Shown here in pieces: positions 1 to 9,033 of a DNA stretch of 64,000 bases; within the stretch, counting starts at the first letter, position 1, and the number at the start of each line of letters is the position of its first letter. The translations under genes and the position numbers were made by a program. Under the pieces are notes generated by a model. The model saw only the letters and a program-made list of their open reading frames with translations. It was not told the origin of the DNA and made no database searches. Origin of the DNA: Bhargavaea massiliensis. Lineage in GTDB: Bacteria; Bacillota; Bacilli; Bacillales_A; Planococcaceae. The stretch covers positions 292,214 through 356,213 of the forward strand of contig NZ_JAHBCJ010000004.1 of NCBI RefSeq assembly GCF_018390575.1, given 5' to 3'.

Positions 1-1201
1 AGCCGACGGAGTCTTTGCCGTCGATGACACGGTGGTCATACGAAAGCGCGACATACATCATCGGGCGGATTTCGACGTTATCGCCGACTGCCACAGGACG
101 CTTCTGAATCGTGTGCATGCCGAGGATCCCGACTTGCGTGCCGTTCAGGATCGGCGTGGAGAAGAGCGATCCGAAGACGCCGCCGTTTGTAATCGTGAAC
201 GAGCCGCCGGAAAGGTCGGACAGAGCAAGCTTCTTGTCGCGGGCCTTTGTCGCAAGATCAGCGATATCTTTCTCGATCTCGGCAAAGTTTTTGCGGTCTG
301 CATCACGGACAACCGGTACGACGAGGCCTTCTTCGGTGGATACCGCGATGCCTACATCATAGTAGTGTTTGAGCAAAAGGTCATTGCCGTCGAGCTCGGA
401 GTTCACATATGGGTACTGTTTAAGAGCAGCGACGACCGCTTTCGTGAAGAACGACATGAAGCCGAGGCGTGCGCCGAACTTCTTCTCGAACTCGTCTTTT
501 TTGCGCTTGCGCAGTTCCATGACGTTCGTCATGTCGATTTCGTTGAATGTAGTGAGCATCGCTGTGTTCTGGCGAACTTCCAGAAGACGTTTCGCGATGG
601 TCTGGCGGCGGCGCGACATTTTCTCGCGCGTTACGCGGCCGGATTCTTCATCCGAAGAAACAGCCGGCGCCGCAGGTTTGGCAGCCTGTTGCTGAGGCGC
701 TTGCTTAGGCGCTGAAGCAGCCGCTTCGACGTCCTGGACGCGTACGCGGCCCATCGGATCAACCGGTGTGATCGCAGCGAGGTCAATGCCTTTCTCACGT
801 GCAAGCTTGCGTGCTGCAGGGCTGGCGATCGTGCGGTCGCCTGCGCCTGCTTCTTCGCTTGCTTCCACAGATGCAGCCGGAGCTGCCTGCTGCTCTTCTT
901 TTTTGGCTTCAGGAGCAGGAGCTGCTTCCGCTGCAGGCTTTTCAGCCGGTGCGGCAGCCGCGCCGGAACCTTCGCCTACAATGGCAATGACCTGTCCGAC
1001 TTCAACTGTGTCGCCTTCTTCTGCGAGCAGTTCCTGGACAACGCCCGCTTCTTCGGAGATGACTTCGACGTTGACTTTGTCAGTCTCGAGTTCGACGATG
1101 AATTCGCCTTTTTCTACTTGTTCGCCCGGCTGTTTCAGCCACTGGGCCACTGTACCTTCCGTGATGGATTCTGCAAGTTCAGGCACTTTGATTTCTGCCA
1201 C
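1..1201 (-). CDS. odhB: Dihydrolipoamide succinyltransferase, E2 of 2-oxoglutarate dehydrogenase (3' end cut by window)
   Basis: E2 core enzyme that transfers the succinyl group from lipoamide to CoA in the TCA cycle. The lipoyl domain covers residues 1-77, with the lipoylated lysine in ETDKVNVEV at about residue 42. An Ala/Pro/Glu linker follows, then the E1/E3-binding domain at about 126-162 ([14 protein letters not shown]), then the catalytic domain. The active-site motif DHRVIDG lies almost at the window edge, so only the last few tens of residues are missing. The GTG start is chosen because AAGGAGG sits 8 bases upstream and the protein then begins [12 protein letters not shown], as in the family. 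It follows odhA by 30 bp and is certainly co-transcribed with it. Confidence 0.97.
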   Translation of the reverse strand, partial: MAEIKVPELAESITEGTVAQWLKQPGEQVEKGEFIVELETDKVNVEVISEEAGVVQELLAEEGDTVEVGQVIAIVGEGSGAAAAPAEKPAAEAAPAPEAKKEEQQAAPAASVEASEEAGAGDRTIASPAARKLAREKGIDLAAITPVDPMGRVRVQDVEAAASAPKQAPQQQAAKPAAPAVSSDEESGRVTREKMSRRRQTIAKRLLEVRQNTAMLTTFNEIDMTNVMELRKRKKDEFEKKFGARLGFMSFFTKAVVAALKQYPYVNSELDGNDLLLKHYYDVGIAVSTEEGLVVPVVRDADRKNFAEIEKDIADLATKARDKKLALSDLSGGSFTITNGGVFGSLFSTPILNGTQVGILGMHTIQKRPVAVGDNVEIRPMMYVALSYDHRVIDGKDSVG

Positions 1202-1231
1202 GGTGGATTCCTCCTTATGATCATGCAAACC

Positions 1232-4048
1232 TTAGGATTTGCTCAGTGCTTCATTGATGATGCGGTCCTGTTCGATCTTATGGGACTTTCCGTCACCTTC
1301 CGACGGGCTCGAGCGGCGGATGCGGCCGCAGTAGCGCACAGGCTTATCCCCTGCAAGCTCCCGTACAAACGGTTCTGCAAACGACCACGATCCCATATTC
1401 TTCGGCTCTTCCTGTACCCAGACGAATTCTTTCGCGTTCGGGTATCGCTCGATGATTTCTGCAATCCGCTCGGACGGGAACGGGTACAGTTGCTCGACGC
1501 GGATGATGTGGAGCCATTCGTAGCCTTCGCCATCCTTGACCTGTTCGGCAAGGTCGATCGCCATCTTGCCGCTGGCAAAGGCGATGCGCTCCACCTTCTC
1601 AGGATCATTTCCGAGGCCCGGCTGTTCGATGACCGTCTGGAACTTGCCGGATGTCAGGTCTTCGACATCTGCACCGACGAGCGGGTGGCGCAGAAGAGAT
1701 TTCGGCGACGTGATGACAAGCGGACGGCTGATGTCTTCACCGAGATGCTGGGCCTGACGGCGAAGGATATGGAAGTAGTTAGCGGCACTCGACAGGTTTG
1801 CGACTGTCCAGTTGTTTTCTCCCGCAAGCTGGAGGAAACGCTCAAGGCGCGCACTGGAGTGCTCCGGCCCCTGGCCTTCATAACCATGAGGAAGAAGCAT
1901 GACAAGCCCGGATGTCTGCCCCCACTTCGATGCGCTGGAAGAGATGAATTGATCAAAGATCATTTGTGCCATGTTGGCAAAGTCACCGTACTGGGCTTCC
2001 CAAAGGACGAGCGCATTTTTGTTCTCGAGTGTGTAGCCGAATTCGTAGGCAACAATCGATGGTTCGCTCAGCGGGCTGTTGTAGACCACGAACGATGCAT
2101 TGGCGTCACTGATATGGTGGAGCGGCACGAGTTCCTTGCCGTCTTTTTCATCATGGAGAACAAGGTGACGATGCGCGAACGTACCGCGCTGGGAATCCTG
2201 TCCTGTCAGTCGGATCGGGTGTCCGTCCTGCAGGATCGAACCGAACGCCAATGTCTCGGCATGCGCCCAGTCAATCTTGCCTTTTCCGTTAAACGGCTCT
2301 TCACGGCGCTTCAGGATGCGGGAAAGCTTCTTGAAGACGTGGAAGTCTTCAGGGTAGTTCAGAAGCTCTTCGTTCATCTTCCGGAGGCGCTCTTCGGACA
2401 CACCCGTCTCCACGCCCGGATAACCGGCCATGATGTATTCAGGGGTGCTGTTGTCCGTCGTCTCTTTGGCGGCCGTCTCTTTCACCTTGTCGTAAGACTC
2501 CTGCAGCATGGCGAAGGTGTCGGCGTCGAGCTTCTCGACTTCTTCCGTCTTGACGATCCCCTTTTCGGTCAGCTCCTTGCCGTACAGCTCACGGACTGTC
2601 GGATGCTGGTGGACCTTGTGATACATCACCGGGTTCGTCACAAGCGGCTCATCCATTTCGTTGTGGCCGTAACGGCGATAGCCGACGAGGTCGATCAGGA
2701 TGTCCTTGCCGAACTTGTTGCGGTATTCGAACGCGAACCGCGCAATGGCGATGACCATTTCAGGATCATCAGCGTTAACATGGATGACCGGCACTTCGTA
2801 TCCTTTGGCAGGGTCGGAAGCGTAGCGGGTCGAACGGGAATCATAGTATTCGGTCGTGAAGCCGATCCGGTTGTTCGCGATGACATGGATGGAACCGCCC
2901 GTCTTGAACCCGCGGGTGCGGCTGTAGTTCATCGTTTCCATATTGATGCCCTGGCCTGCAAATGCTGCATCACCGTGCACAAGAACGGCAAATGCGTCTT
3001 TCTCATTTTGTTCCGGAGTGCCCGGATGGCCGGTATCTTCCTGGGCGGCACGTGTCTGGCCGGTGACGACAGGATTGACCACTTCAAGGTGGGACGGATT
3101 GTAGGCCAATTTGACCTTCAGGCCGTCAGGAGCCGTGTAAGTGGCGCCCATGTGGTATTTCACATCGCCGAACCAGCCATGCGTCACTTCGAGTGAACCG
3201 TCCTTTGGAATGAACGGATCTTCCTCGAGGCCCGCGAATTGGGCAAGCATGATCTCATATGGCTTGTTGAGCACGTGGGTCAGTACATTCAGCCGGCCGC
3301 GGTGTGCCATGCCGATGAGAACTTCCTTCATCTTTTCCTCATGAGCACTGCGGACAAGCTCATCCAACAGTACCACCAGCGAATCAAGACCTTCGATGGA
3401 GAAGCGTTTTGCACCGACGAATGTTCGGTGGATGAACTTCTCGAAGCCTTCGATCTTCGTCAGGCGGTCGAGCAATTCGTGGCGCTGGCTGTCATCAAGC
3501 CCAGGACGCACTTTGCCTGACTCGATGTAAGAACGCAGCCATTTGCGCTCTTCCGGATTGATGACCTGTGTGAACTCATAAGCCGCTTTGCCTGTGTAGA
3601 TGCGCGTCAGATGGTTAATCGCATCAAGGCCGTTCGATACACCTTCCGGAACCTGTTCATGGAAGAAAATCGAAGCCGGCATTGATACGAGGTCCGCTTC
3701 AGTAAGCCCGTAAGCGGACGGAACGATCCTGGAATTGTCCAGTTCGCGGTCCTTCAGCGGGAAAATATTCGCTGCAAGATGGCCGTTGTGGCGGATGGAA
3801 TCCGCAAGCTGTGCCGCTGCAACGATTTTTCCGAACTGAGCCGGGGAAGCGCCTGCAGCCGCTTCAGCAGTGCCGGTAACGGAATCCGGCAATACCGGTG
3901 CACCGAAACTCCTGAAAAGTTCCGCTAGTTCTGGGTCGACCTGGTCCGGATCGTTTTGGAACAGATCATACTGCTCCATCACATACCCCAGGTTCGGCCC
4001 TGAGAAGGAACCCCAAGGCGAACCGGGAGCAGCAAAATTGTTTGACAT
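1232..4048 (-). CDS. odhA: 2-oxoglutarate dehydrogenase E1 component
   Basis: Thiamine-diphosphate-dependent E1 that decarboxylates 2-oxoglutarate and succinylates the lipoyl group of OdhB. The 938-residue length matches Bacillus OdhA. The N-terminus carries the E1 segment LGYVMEQYDLF. AHRGRLNVL and the ThDP/Mg motif HGDAAFAGQG are in the central domain, and the C-terminal transketolase-like half contains PHGYEGQGPEHSSAR. An open frame extends 15 bases further upstream, but the ATG at 4048 has GGAGGGTA about 6 bases before it and gives MSNNFAAPG, so it is preferred. Promoter region and the preceding terminator lie in 4064-4313. Confidence 0.97.
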   Translation of the reverse strand: MSNNFAAPGSPWGSFSGPNLGYVMEQYDLFQNDPDQVDPELAELFRSFGAPVLPDSVTGTAEAAAGASPAQFGKIVAAAQLADSIRHNGHLAANIFPLKDRELDNSRIVPSAYGLTEADLVSMPASIFFHEQVPEGVSNGLDAINHLTRIYTGKAAYEFTQVINPEERKWLRSYIESGKVRPGLDDSQRHELLDRLTKIEGFEKFIHRTFVGAKRFSIEGLDSLVVLLDELVRSAHEEKMKEVLIGMAHRGRLNVLTHVLNKPYEIMLAQFAGLEEDPFIPKDGSLEVTHGWFGDVKYHMGATYTAPDGLKVKLAYNPSHLEVVNPVVTGQTRAAQEDTGHPGTPEQNEKDAFAVLVHGDAAFAGQGINMETMNYSRTRGFKTGGSIHVIANNRIGFTTEYYDSRSTRYASDPAKGYEVPVIHVNADDPEMVIAIARFAFEYRNKFGKDILIDLVGYRRYGHNEMDEPLVTNPVMYHKVHQHPTVRELYGKELTEKGIVKTEEVEKLDADTFAMLQESYDKVKETAAKETTDNSTPEYIMAGYPGVETGVSEERLRKMNEELLNYPEDFHVFKKLSRILKRREEPFNGKGKIDWAHAETLAFGSILQDGHPIRLTGQDSQRGTFAHRHLVLHDEKDGKELVPLHHISDANASFVVYNSPLSEPSIVAYEFGYTLENKNALVLWEAQYGDFANMAQMIFDQFISSSASKWGQTSGLVMLLPHGYEGQGPEHSSARLERFLQLAGENNWTVANLSSAANYFHILRRQAQHLGEDISRPLVITSPKSLLRHPLVGADVEDLTSGKFQTVIEQPGLGNDPEKVERIAFASGKMAIDLAEQVKDGEGYEWLHIIRVEQLYPFPSERIAEIIERYPNAKEFVWVQEEPKNMGSWSFAEPFVRELAGDKPVRYCGRIRRSSPSEGDGKSHKIEQDRIINEALSKS

Positions 4049-4218
4049 GTAGATACCCTCCACTTTTTACGCTGGCATCGTCTACCTCTATTTAAAGGTC
4101 CGCATCAATTTTAGCATGCCGTCTCTGACACTGAAAGCAAACGGCATCCAAGGCGACGCCTGCGTTTTTGTCCAATTCAATCTTACTACTGTACCGACAA
4201 AATACAATCTTTTTTTAC

Positions 4219-4260
4219 AAAAAAACAAGGCACTTCCGTTGTAAGCGGATACATGCCTTT
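4219..4260 (-). terminator. Rho-independent terminator of murG
   Basis: Read on the minus strand, AAGGCA and TGCCTT arms enclose an inner TCCG/CGGA helix and are followed by G and seven T. It lies 54 bp past the murG stop and separates murG from the odhAB promoter region. Nothing else recognisable is in 4064-4313. Confidence 0.75.
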
Positions 4261-4313
4261 AGAATACCGATTGATGGGTAATATTAAACATTTTCCACTG
4301 GAATCATCCCAAT

Positions 4314-5390
4314 TTATCTGGAGTGTGAAAGAATCAGAGACGCCATTTCTCCGGGTGTTTTCGGCGGCTCGGCCTGCTCCATCTTGAGGATGATTTCCTG
4401 TGCGCGGTCCTGCAGTGACCGGACGGCGTCAAGAAACGCCTGTCGCCCGACTTCCTCTTCCTGAAGCACAACGGCGAATCCGGCTTTCTCGAACAGCCTG
4501 GCATTCAGAATCTGGTCTCCCCTGCTTTTTTCCGCCGAGAGAGGTATAAGAAGCATCGGAAGGCGCAAAGCAAGAAATTCGAAGATGGAGTTCGAACCCG
4601 CTCGGGACACGACGTAATCCGCAGCTTTCAGCAAATGTCTCAGCTCATCCGTGACATATTCAAATTGCGAATAGCCTTCCATCTGTTCCAGTGCTGTGTC
4701 AAGATGCCCCTTGCCGCACAAATGGATGATATCCATTGTTTTCATGAGTTCCGGCAAACTTGAGCGGACCGCTTCATTCAGGACCGCCGATCCCTGGCTG
4801 CCGCCCATGACGAGAAGGACCGGCTTCCGTCCCGATAAGCCGGCGATGCGGAGCCCTTCGCCTTTGGAACCTTCGAACAGTTCCTGACGGATGACCGGTC
4901 CCGTACAGGTCGCTTCCGCTTTCCGGACATGCGGCACTGTTTCCGGGAAGACCGTGAACACATGATCGGCAAACGGCATCGCCAGCTTGTTGGCAAGTCC
5001 GGGTGTGACATCTGATTCATGGATGACTACCGGGACCCCCGCCATACGTCCGGCCAGGATGACCGGCACCGAGACGAATCCTCCTTTGGAGAAGATCAGC
5101 GACGGCTTCAGCTTCCGGATGATCTTATATGCCTGCAGCACTCCCGCTCCGACCTTAAACGGATCGGAAAAGTTCTTCATCGAGAAGTACCGCCGCAGCT
5201 TTCCGCTGGAGATTTCATAATAAGGGACTGACGGAAATGATTCAGTGATCAGATTTTTTTCTATTCCGTCGCGGGACCCGATATAATGGACATCGTAGCC
5301 TTGTTCAGCCAGCGACGGGATGATTGCCTGATTCAAAGAGACGTGCCCGGCCGTACCGCCTCCTGTGAGGATGATGTTCGGTCGTGTCAT
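4314..5390 (-). CDS. murG: UDP-GlcNAc:undecaprenyl-PP-MurNAc-pentapeptide GlcNAc transferase (MurG)
   Basis: Membrane-associated GT28 glycosyltransferase that converts lipid I to lipid II for peptidoglycan synthesis. The N-terminal loop ILTGGGTAGHVSLN, the acceptor-domain motif FSKGGFVSVPV, HESDVTPGLANK, and the donor-domain motif VMGGSQGS are all present. SRAGSNSIFEFLALRLPMLL matches the UDP-GlcNAc site. At 358 residues it is full length. The sequence follows the Staphylococcus aureus type of MurG (GHVSxN, SGKLRRY) rather than the B. subtilis type that sits in the dcw cluster. It is a single-gene unit convergent with nothing and divergent from the MATE gene. Whether a second murG exists elsewhere cannot be seen. 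Confidence 0.92.
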   Translation of the reverse strand: MTRPNIILTGGGTAGHVSLNQAIIPSLAEQGYDVHYIGSRDGIEKNLITESFPSVPYYEISSGKLRRYFSMKNFSDPFKVGAGVLQAYKIIRKLKPSLIFSKGGFVSVPVILAGRMAGVPVVIHESDVTPGLANKLAMPFADHVFTVFPETVPHVRKAEATCTGPVIRQELFEGSKGEGLRIAGLSGRKPVLLVMGGSQGSAVLNEAVRSSLPELMKTMDIIHLCGKGHLDTALEQMEGYSQFEYVTDELRHLLKAADYVVSRAGSNSIFEFLALRLPMLLIPLSAEKSRGDQILNARLFEKAGFAVVLQEEEVGRQAFLDAVRSLQDRAQEIILKMEQAEPPKTPGEMASLILSHSR

Positions 5391-5489
5391 ACTATTCCCT
5401 CAATTCATTTACAATGTTTCATACATATGAACGCATTATCCATTCTAACACAGCAGAATGCAAGTACTTACAGACTGGAGGTATGCAGG

Positions 5490-6851
5490 ATGGAAACACG
5501 AAGGCCGCTCCGTCTGAAAGCGGGGACCATGTCGAAAGTCGTCGGCCCGATCCTCGTCACTCAGGTGGCGATGTACCTCATGACATTCTTCGATATCCTC
5601 ATGACCGGACGTTATGACTCCGGACACCTGGCAGGCGTGACAATCGGATCTTCCTTCTGGAACCCGGTCTACACGGGACTGGCAGGAATTCTTTTATCTG
5701 TGACACCCATTGTCGCCCAGGCGATCGGTGCCGGACGCAAGGAAGAGACACGCCCGACTGTACAGCAAGGACTGTATATAAGCATTGCCCTGTCTGCAGC
5801 AGTGTTTATTTTGCTGCAGATTGCCATACGCTTCGGACTTGGCCAAATGCCGCTTGAGGAGCAGGTACGCCAGGTGTCTGCCGGCTACCTGACGGCGATG
5901 AGCGCCGGGCTGCTGCCGCTGTTCGCCTATACGGTCATCCGCTCCTTTATAGATGCTCTCGGGGCCACAAGGGTCACAATGTTCATCACCCTTCTCTCCG
6001 CCCCGGTCAACATCCTTCTGAACTGGCTGTTCATCTTTGGCAAGGCCGGCTTCCCTGAACTCGGCGGTGTGGGAGCCGGTGTCGCCTCCGCCATCACTTA
6101 CTGGATCATCCTGGCGATCGCGATCTTTGTTACCCATACGAAGCGGCCTTTCCAGCCGTACCGGCTATTCCGCGGATGGGAACGCATCTCCCTTCCCCGC
6201 TGGAAGGAAATCATCGTCCTCGGTGTTCCGATCGGCATCTCGATCTTCACTGAGACAAGCATCTTTGCGGTTGTCACACTCTTTATGAGCGGCTACTCGA
6301 CTGAAACCATTTCCGCGCACCAGATTGCGCTCAACTTCACTTCACTTCTTTACATGATTCCGCTCAGCCTCTCGATGGGTGCGACCATACTCGTCGGCCA
6401 CGAAGCCGGTGCCGGCAGGTGGAAAGAGGCGAAAGAATACAGCTGGCTCGGTGTCGGATTGGCAATCGTGTTCAGCCTGATTTCCATCTTCATTCTCGTC
6501 ACATTCCGTGACGGAATCGCCTCCCTGTATACACAGGACGAGGCCATCGTCCGGCTCGCCGTCCAGTTCTTCGTCTTTGCGGCATTTTTCCAGCTGTCGG
6601 ACGCCGTACAGGCCCCGGTTCAGGGCGCTTTGCGCGGCTACAAGGATGTAAATGTCACCTTTATCATGGCGATCATCTCGTACTGGGTCATCGGCCTTCC
6701 GGTCGGCTATATGATTGCGAACAACACGGACCTGGGACCGTTCGGCTACTGGATCGGACTGATCACCGGTTTGACAGCAGGAGCGATTACTCTGTCCATC
6801 CGTCTTCTGCTCATCCAGAAAAAGAAAGCCGTTCTCCGGACTACCCGATGA
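5490..6851 (+). CDS. MATE family multidrug/Na+ (or H+) antiporter
   Basis: Integral membrane exporter of 453 residues with about 12 hydrophobic segments arranged as two MatE repeats. Typical family stretches are visible: MSKVVGPILVTQVAMYLMTF near the start, a repeat-1 end at ALGATRVTMFITLLSAPVNI, and the repeat-2 stretch GVPIGISIFTETSIFAVVTL. Substrate cannot be deduced. The start at 5490 is set by GGAGG eight bases upstream (METRRPLRLKAG); longer in-frame extensions lack a ribosome binding site and overlap the murG promoter region. Divergent from murG, convergent with the gerC-type gene. Confidence 0.9.
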   Translation: METRRPLRLKAGTMSKVVGPILVTQVAMYLMTFFDILMTGRYDSGHLAGVTIGSSFWNPVYTGLAGILLSVTPIVAQAIGAGRKEETRPTVQQGLYISIALSAAVFILLQIAIRFGLGQMPLEEQVRQVSAGYLTAMSAGLLPLFAYTVIRSFIDALGATRVTMFITLLSAPVNILLNWLFIFGKAGFPELGGVGAGVASAITYWIILAIAIFVTHTKRPFQPYRLFRGWERISLPRWKEIIVLGVPIGISIFTETSIFAVVTLFMSGYSTETISAHQIALNFTSLLYMIPLSLSMGATILVGHEAGAGRWKEAKEYSWLGVGLAIVFSLISIFILVTFRDGIASLYTQDEAIVRLAVQFFVFAAFFQLSDAVQAPVQGALRGYKDVNVTFIMAIISYWVIGLPVGYMIANNTDLGPFGYWIGLITGLTAGAITLSIRLLLIQKKKAVLRTTR

Positions 6852-6863
6852 GCCGCATAGAAG

Positions 6864-6892
6864 AGCCCCGTTGCCAACACTGCAACGGGGCT
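6864..6892. terminator. Bidirectional terminator between MATE gene and germination operon
   Basis: An 11-bp perfect stem AGCCCCGTTGC/GCAACGGGGCT with a 7-base loop lies between two converging genes. Confidence 0.85.
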
Positions 6893-6907
6893 TTCGTGTT
6901 TCCCTTC

Positions 6908-7996
6908 TCACTCGAGGATGCCTGTCCGCTCGATTTTCAGATCGACGCTCGCATCGATCTCTAGTGAAGGATAAGTTTCACTCCACTTCGCTTTTTCCCA
7001 GAGATCGTGATGGAACGCCCGTACCCTGCGCCCGATTCCGATCGCGTCACTTTCCGCCTCCTGAAGTTTGCCGATCAGCTTGTTGACATCTTCTTCAACA
7101 AGTTTGCCAAGTTCCTTGCCCAGCCGGTCCATCTGCTTTTGATTTTTATAGACGGCACCATGTGCAAATTCTTCGACTTCCGCTTTGATGCGCAGCTCGA
7201 TATCCACATGTTCCCCTTTGATTTTGATCTTCTGCTTATTGGAGATGATCTCGATCTGGATGGGCGTCTTTTCCCCCTCCACTTCCACATCATAATTCAG
7301 CCTGAGAATGGTGCCCGTCTCCTTCTTCAGCATGGCGAGTAATCGGCCTTCGTCGAGACTCAGAACTTCTCCCGTGTACTCCATGCCGCTGAACAGCCCG
7401 GTACCCGCAAGCTCCGGTTCTCCGGTCTGTTCCTCGATTTTAAGTACGGGAAGTGACAAGTCCATCCCATCATCAAAAAGAATCGTGCAGACCTGCTGGA
7501 GATCATACATGGTGGAAAGGGAATACTTGTGGAACGTATCGATCTTTTTTCCGAACGTTTCGGACTCGTTCTTTGGCGCGCCGGATGATCCCGGATTATC
7601 GAAGTATTGTTTCATGTCTCCCTGTGCGATTGCCATATGCCCGGTTACCCGGTTCCTGGGAACGCGAAAAAAGGAATCCATGAAATCGTAGATCCTGTGC
7701 TTTGCCGCCTCCTCTGATATTAAGAATACCTGAAGATAGCTGAGGTCAAGCACTTCATCGGAGCGCTCATTGGCCGTGTTCCTCGCTTCTGAGTAGGTAC
7801 GCCCTTTCGACTCGAGTGACTGTGGTACTGGCTGGCTGTCCAGCAGCTCAGGAAAGCCGTAATAGACGGTCACTTCATCCTTGTTTCCGTCGATTCCCGC
7901 CATAGTCACAACCTGAATATCCCTGAAGACAAGCTCATCCCAGCATCCTGAAAGCAGCAGCACGGCTGACAGCACCCAAAACATCAAACGCTTCAT
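6908..7996 (-). CDS. GerAC-type spore germination lipoprotein (C subunit)
   Basis: Third subunit of a nutrient germinant receptor, anchored to the outer face of the spore inner membrane. Residues 1-18 form a lipoprotein signal with lipobox LLSGC (Cys18) followed by WDE, as in GerAC/GerKC. The rest of the 362-residue protein fits the Ger(x)C family, including a C-terminal region rich in charged coiled segments. The start has GGAGGGGG about 8 bases upstream and overlaps the B-subunit stop by 4 bp (ATGA), showing translational coupling. Which of the ger paralogs it corresponds to, and the germinant recognised, cannot be told. Confidence 0.92.
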   Translation of the reverse strand: MKRLMFWVLSAVLLLSGCWDELVFRDIQVVTMAGIDGNKDEVTVYYGFPELLDSQPVPQSLESKGRTYSEARNTANERSDEVLDLSYLQVFLISEEAAKHRIYDFMDSFFRVPRNRVTGHMAIAQGDMKQYFDNPGSSGAPKNESETFGKKIDTFHKYSLSTMYDLQQVCTILFDDGMDLSLPVLKIEEQTGEPELAGTGLFSGMEYTGEVLSLDEGRLLAMLKKETGTILRLNYDVEVEGEKTPIQIEIISNKQKIKIKGEHVDIELRIKAEVEEFAHGAVYKNQKQMDRLGKELGKLVEEDVNKLIGKLQEAESDAIGIGRRVRAFHHDLWEKAKWSETYPSLEIDASVDLKIERTGILE

Positions 7997-9033
7997 CCGC
8001 TTGCCCCCTCCCCGGTTCTTTTCCGCCTCCTCAGTTGATTGGATATGATGATAAACGCCGGAATTGCCATGGCAAACACAGTATGAAGATATGGTATTAA
8101 AATGGCATTCATCTCAACGGCGCTTTTCGTCGCCATGGTATTCGTGATAAATATGAAAATGACGGCCATCCAGACGGCATGCTTCTTGTAATTGGCAATC
8201 CCCATCAGCGTAAGGAGACGGACGACCGCAAATGCATATATGCACACCGTGACAATCGACCATGCCAGCCAGATATAAATGAAAAAGAGATCAAGCCGTT
8301 CGACAAATGTGACCTCCTGTGATTTCAGCAGATACATGATCGGGTCCGGGAACAGGTCGAATTCTTTCAGGGAAAAGTAGGCAAGCGGAAAAATCAGCAT
8401 ATACATGAAAAAGGCTAACCAGATGGAACTGTAGATTGCCAAATTGCGAAAACTCACCTTTTCCGGCAACAGGAGCCTGAAGAGCAGATACAACTCGATC
8501 CCGATAAAAGGCAGCTGCGCAGGCTGGAGCGCCTTTTGCAGTTCGGAAAGTGAAAGATGCGCGACTGGCAGCAGGTTGGTCCAGATCAGATCATTGACCG
8601 CCAAAGAAACAAACAAGACAAAAATCAGAATCAGGGGGATGAGAATGACCCCCAGATTGATGGCTGTGGTCGGTTTACTGAGAACAACTGCCAAAAGCAC
8701 CGACGTCATCAGTGCGATGACCAAAAGCATGGGCGTTTCAGGGAAAGCCCACACATTAAGCGTATATACAGTCTTGCCGATGAGACTCGAACAAATAAAA
8801 TACCAGTACAGGCCATAAAGCACACATACAGGCTTTGACCAGATAAAACGATCGATAAACCGTTCAAACAGCCAAAGATGCAGGGGGAAAAGCAGTCCCA
8901 GGCACAAAAATACCAGCCAGGCATCGCTGCCGGCCACCCTGATCAGAGGAGCCTGGAAAGAAATGAACACCGTGCCGGTCTGTACTATGAACAGCATGAG
9001 AAACAACTGCGTTTGCGTAATCCGGATTTTCAT
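7993..9033 (-). CDS. GerAB-type spore germination permease (B subunit)
   Basis: Polytopic membrane subunit of the germinant receptor, related to amino acid permeases of the APC superfamily and thought to bind the germinant. Ten hydrophobic segments can be counted in 346 residues. The N-terminus KIRITQTQLFLMLFIVQTGT is characteristic of the family. Start is either ATG at 9033 (TGATG coupling with the A-subunit stop) or GTG one codon earlier. It lies between the A and C subunit genes in one operon. Confidence 0.9.
   Translation of the reverse strand: MKIRITQTQLFLMLFIVQTGTVFISFQAPLIRVAGSDAWLVFLCLGLLFPLHLWLFERFIDRFIWSKPVCVLYGLYWYFICSSLIGKTVYTLNVWAFPETPMLLVIALMTSVLLAVVLSKPTTAINLGVILIPLILIFVLFVSLAVNDLIWTNLLPVAHLSLSELQKALQPAQLPFIGIELYLLFRLLLPEKVSFRNLAIYSSIWLAFFMYMLIFPLAYFSLKEFDLFPDPIMYLLKSQEVTFVERLDLFFIYIWLAWSIVTVCIYAFAVVRLLTLMGIANYKKHAVWMAVIFIFITNTMATKSAVEMNAILIPYLHTVFAMAIPAFIIISNQLRRRKRTGEGASG

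Noticed and set aside
1118..3196. Long open frame (692 codons) antisense to odhA
   Set aside because: It is a by-product of GC-rich codon use on the opposite strand. The encoded protein has no recognisable domain and lacks a ribosome binding site, while odhA is complete.
4120..4150. CcpA cre site in the odhAB upstream region (TGAAAGCAAACGGCA)
   Set aside because: The central CG and several flanking positions differ from the consensus; not enough to claim a site.
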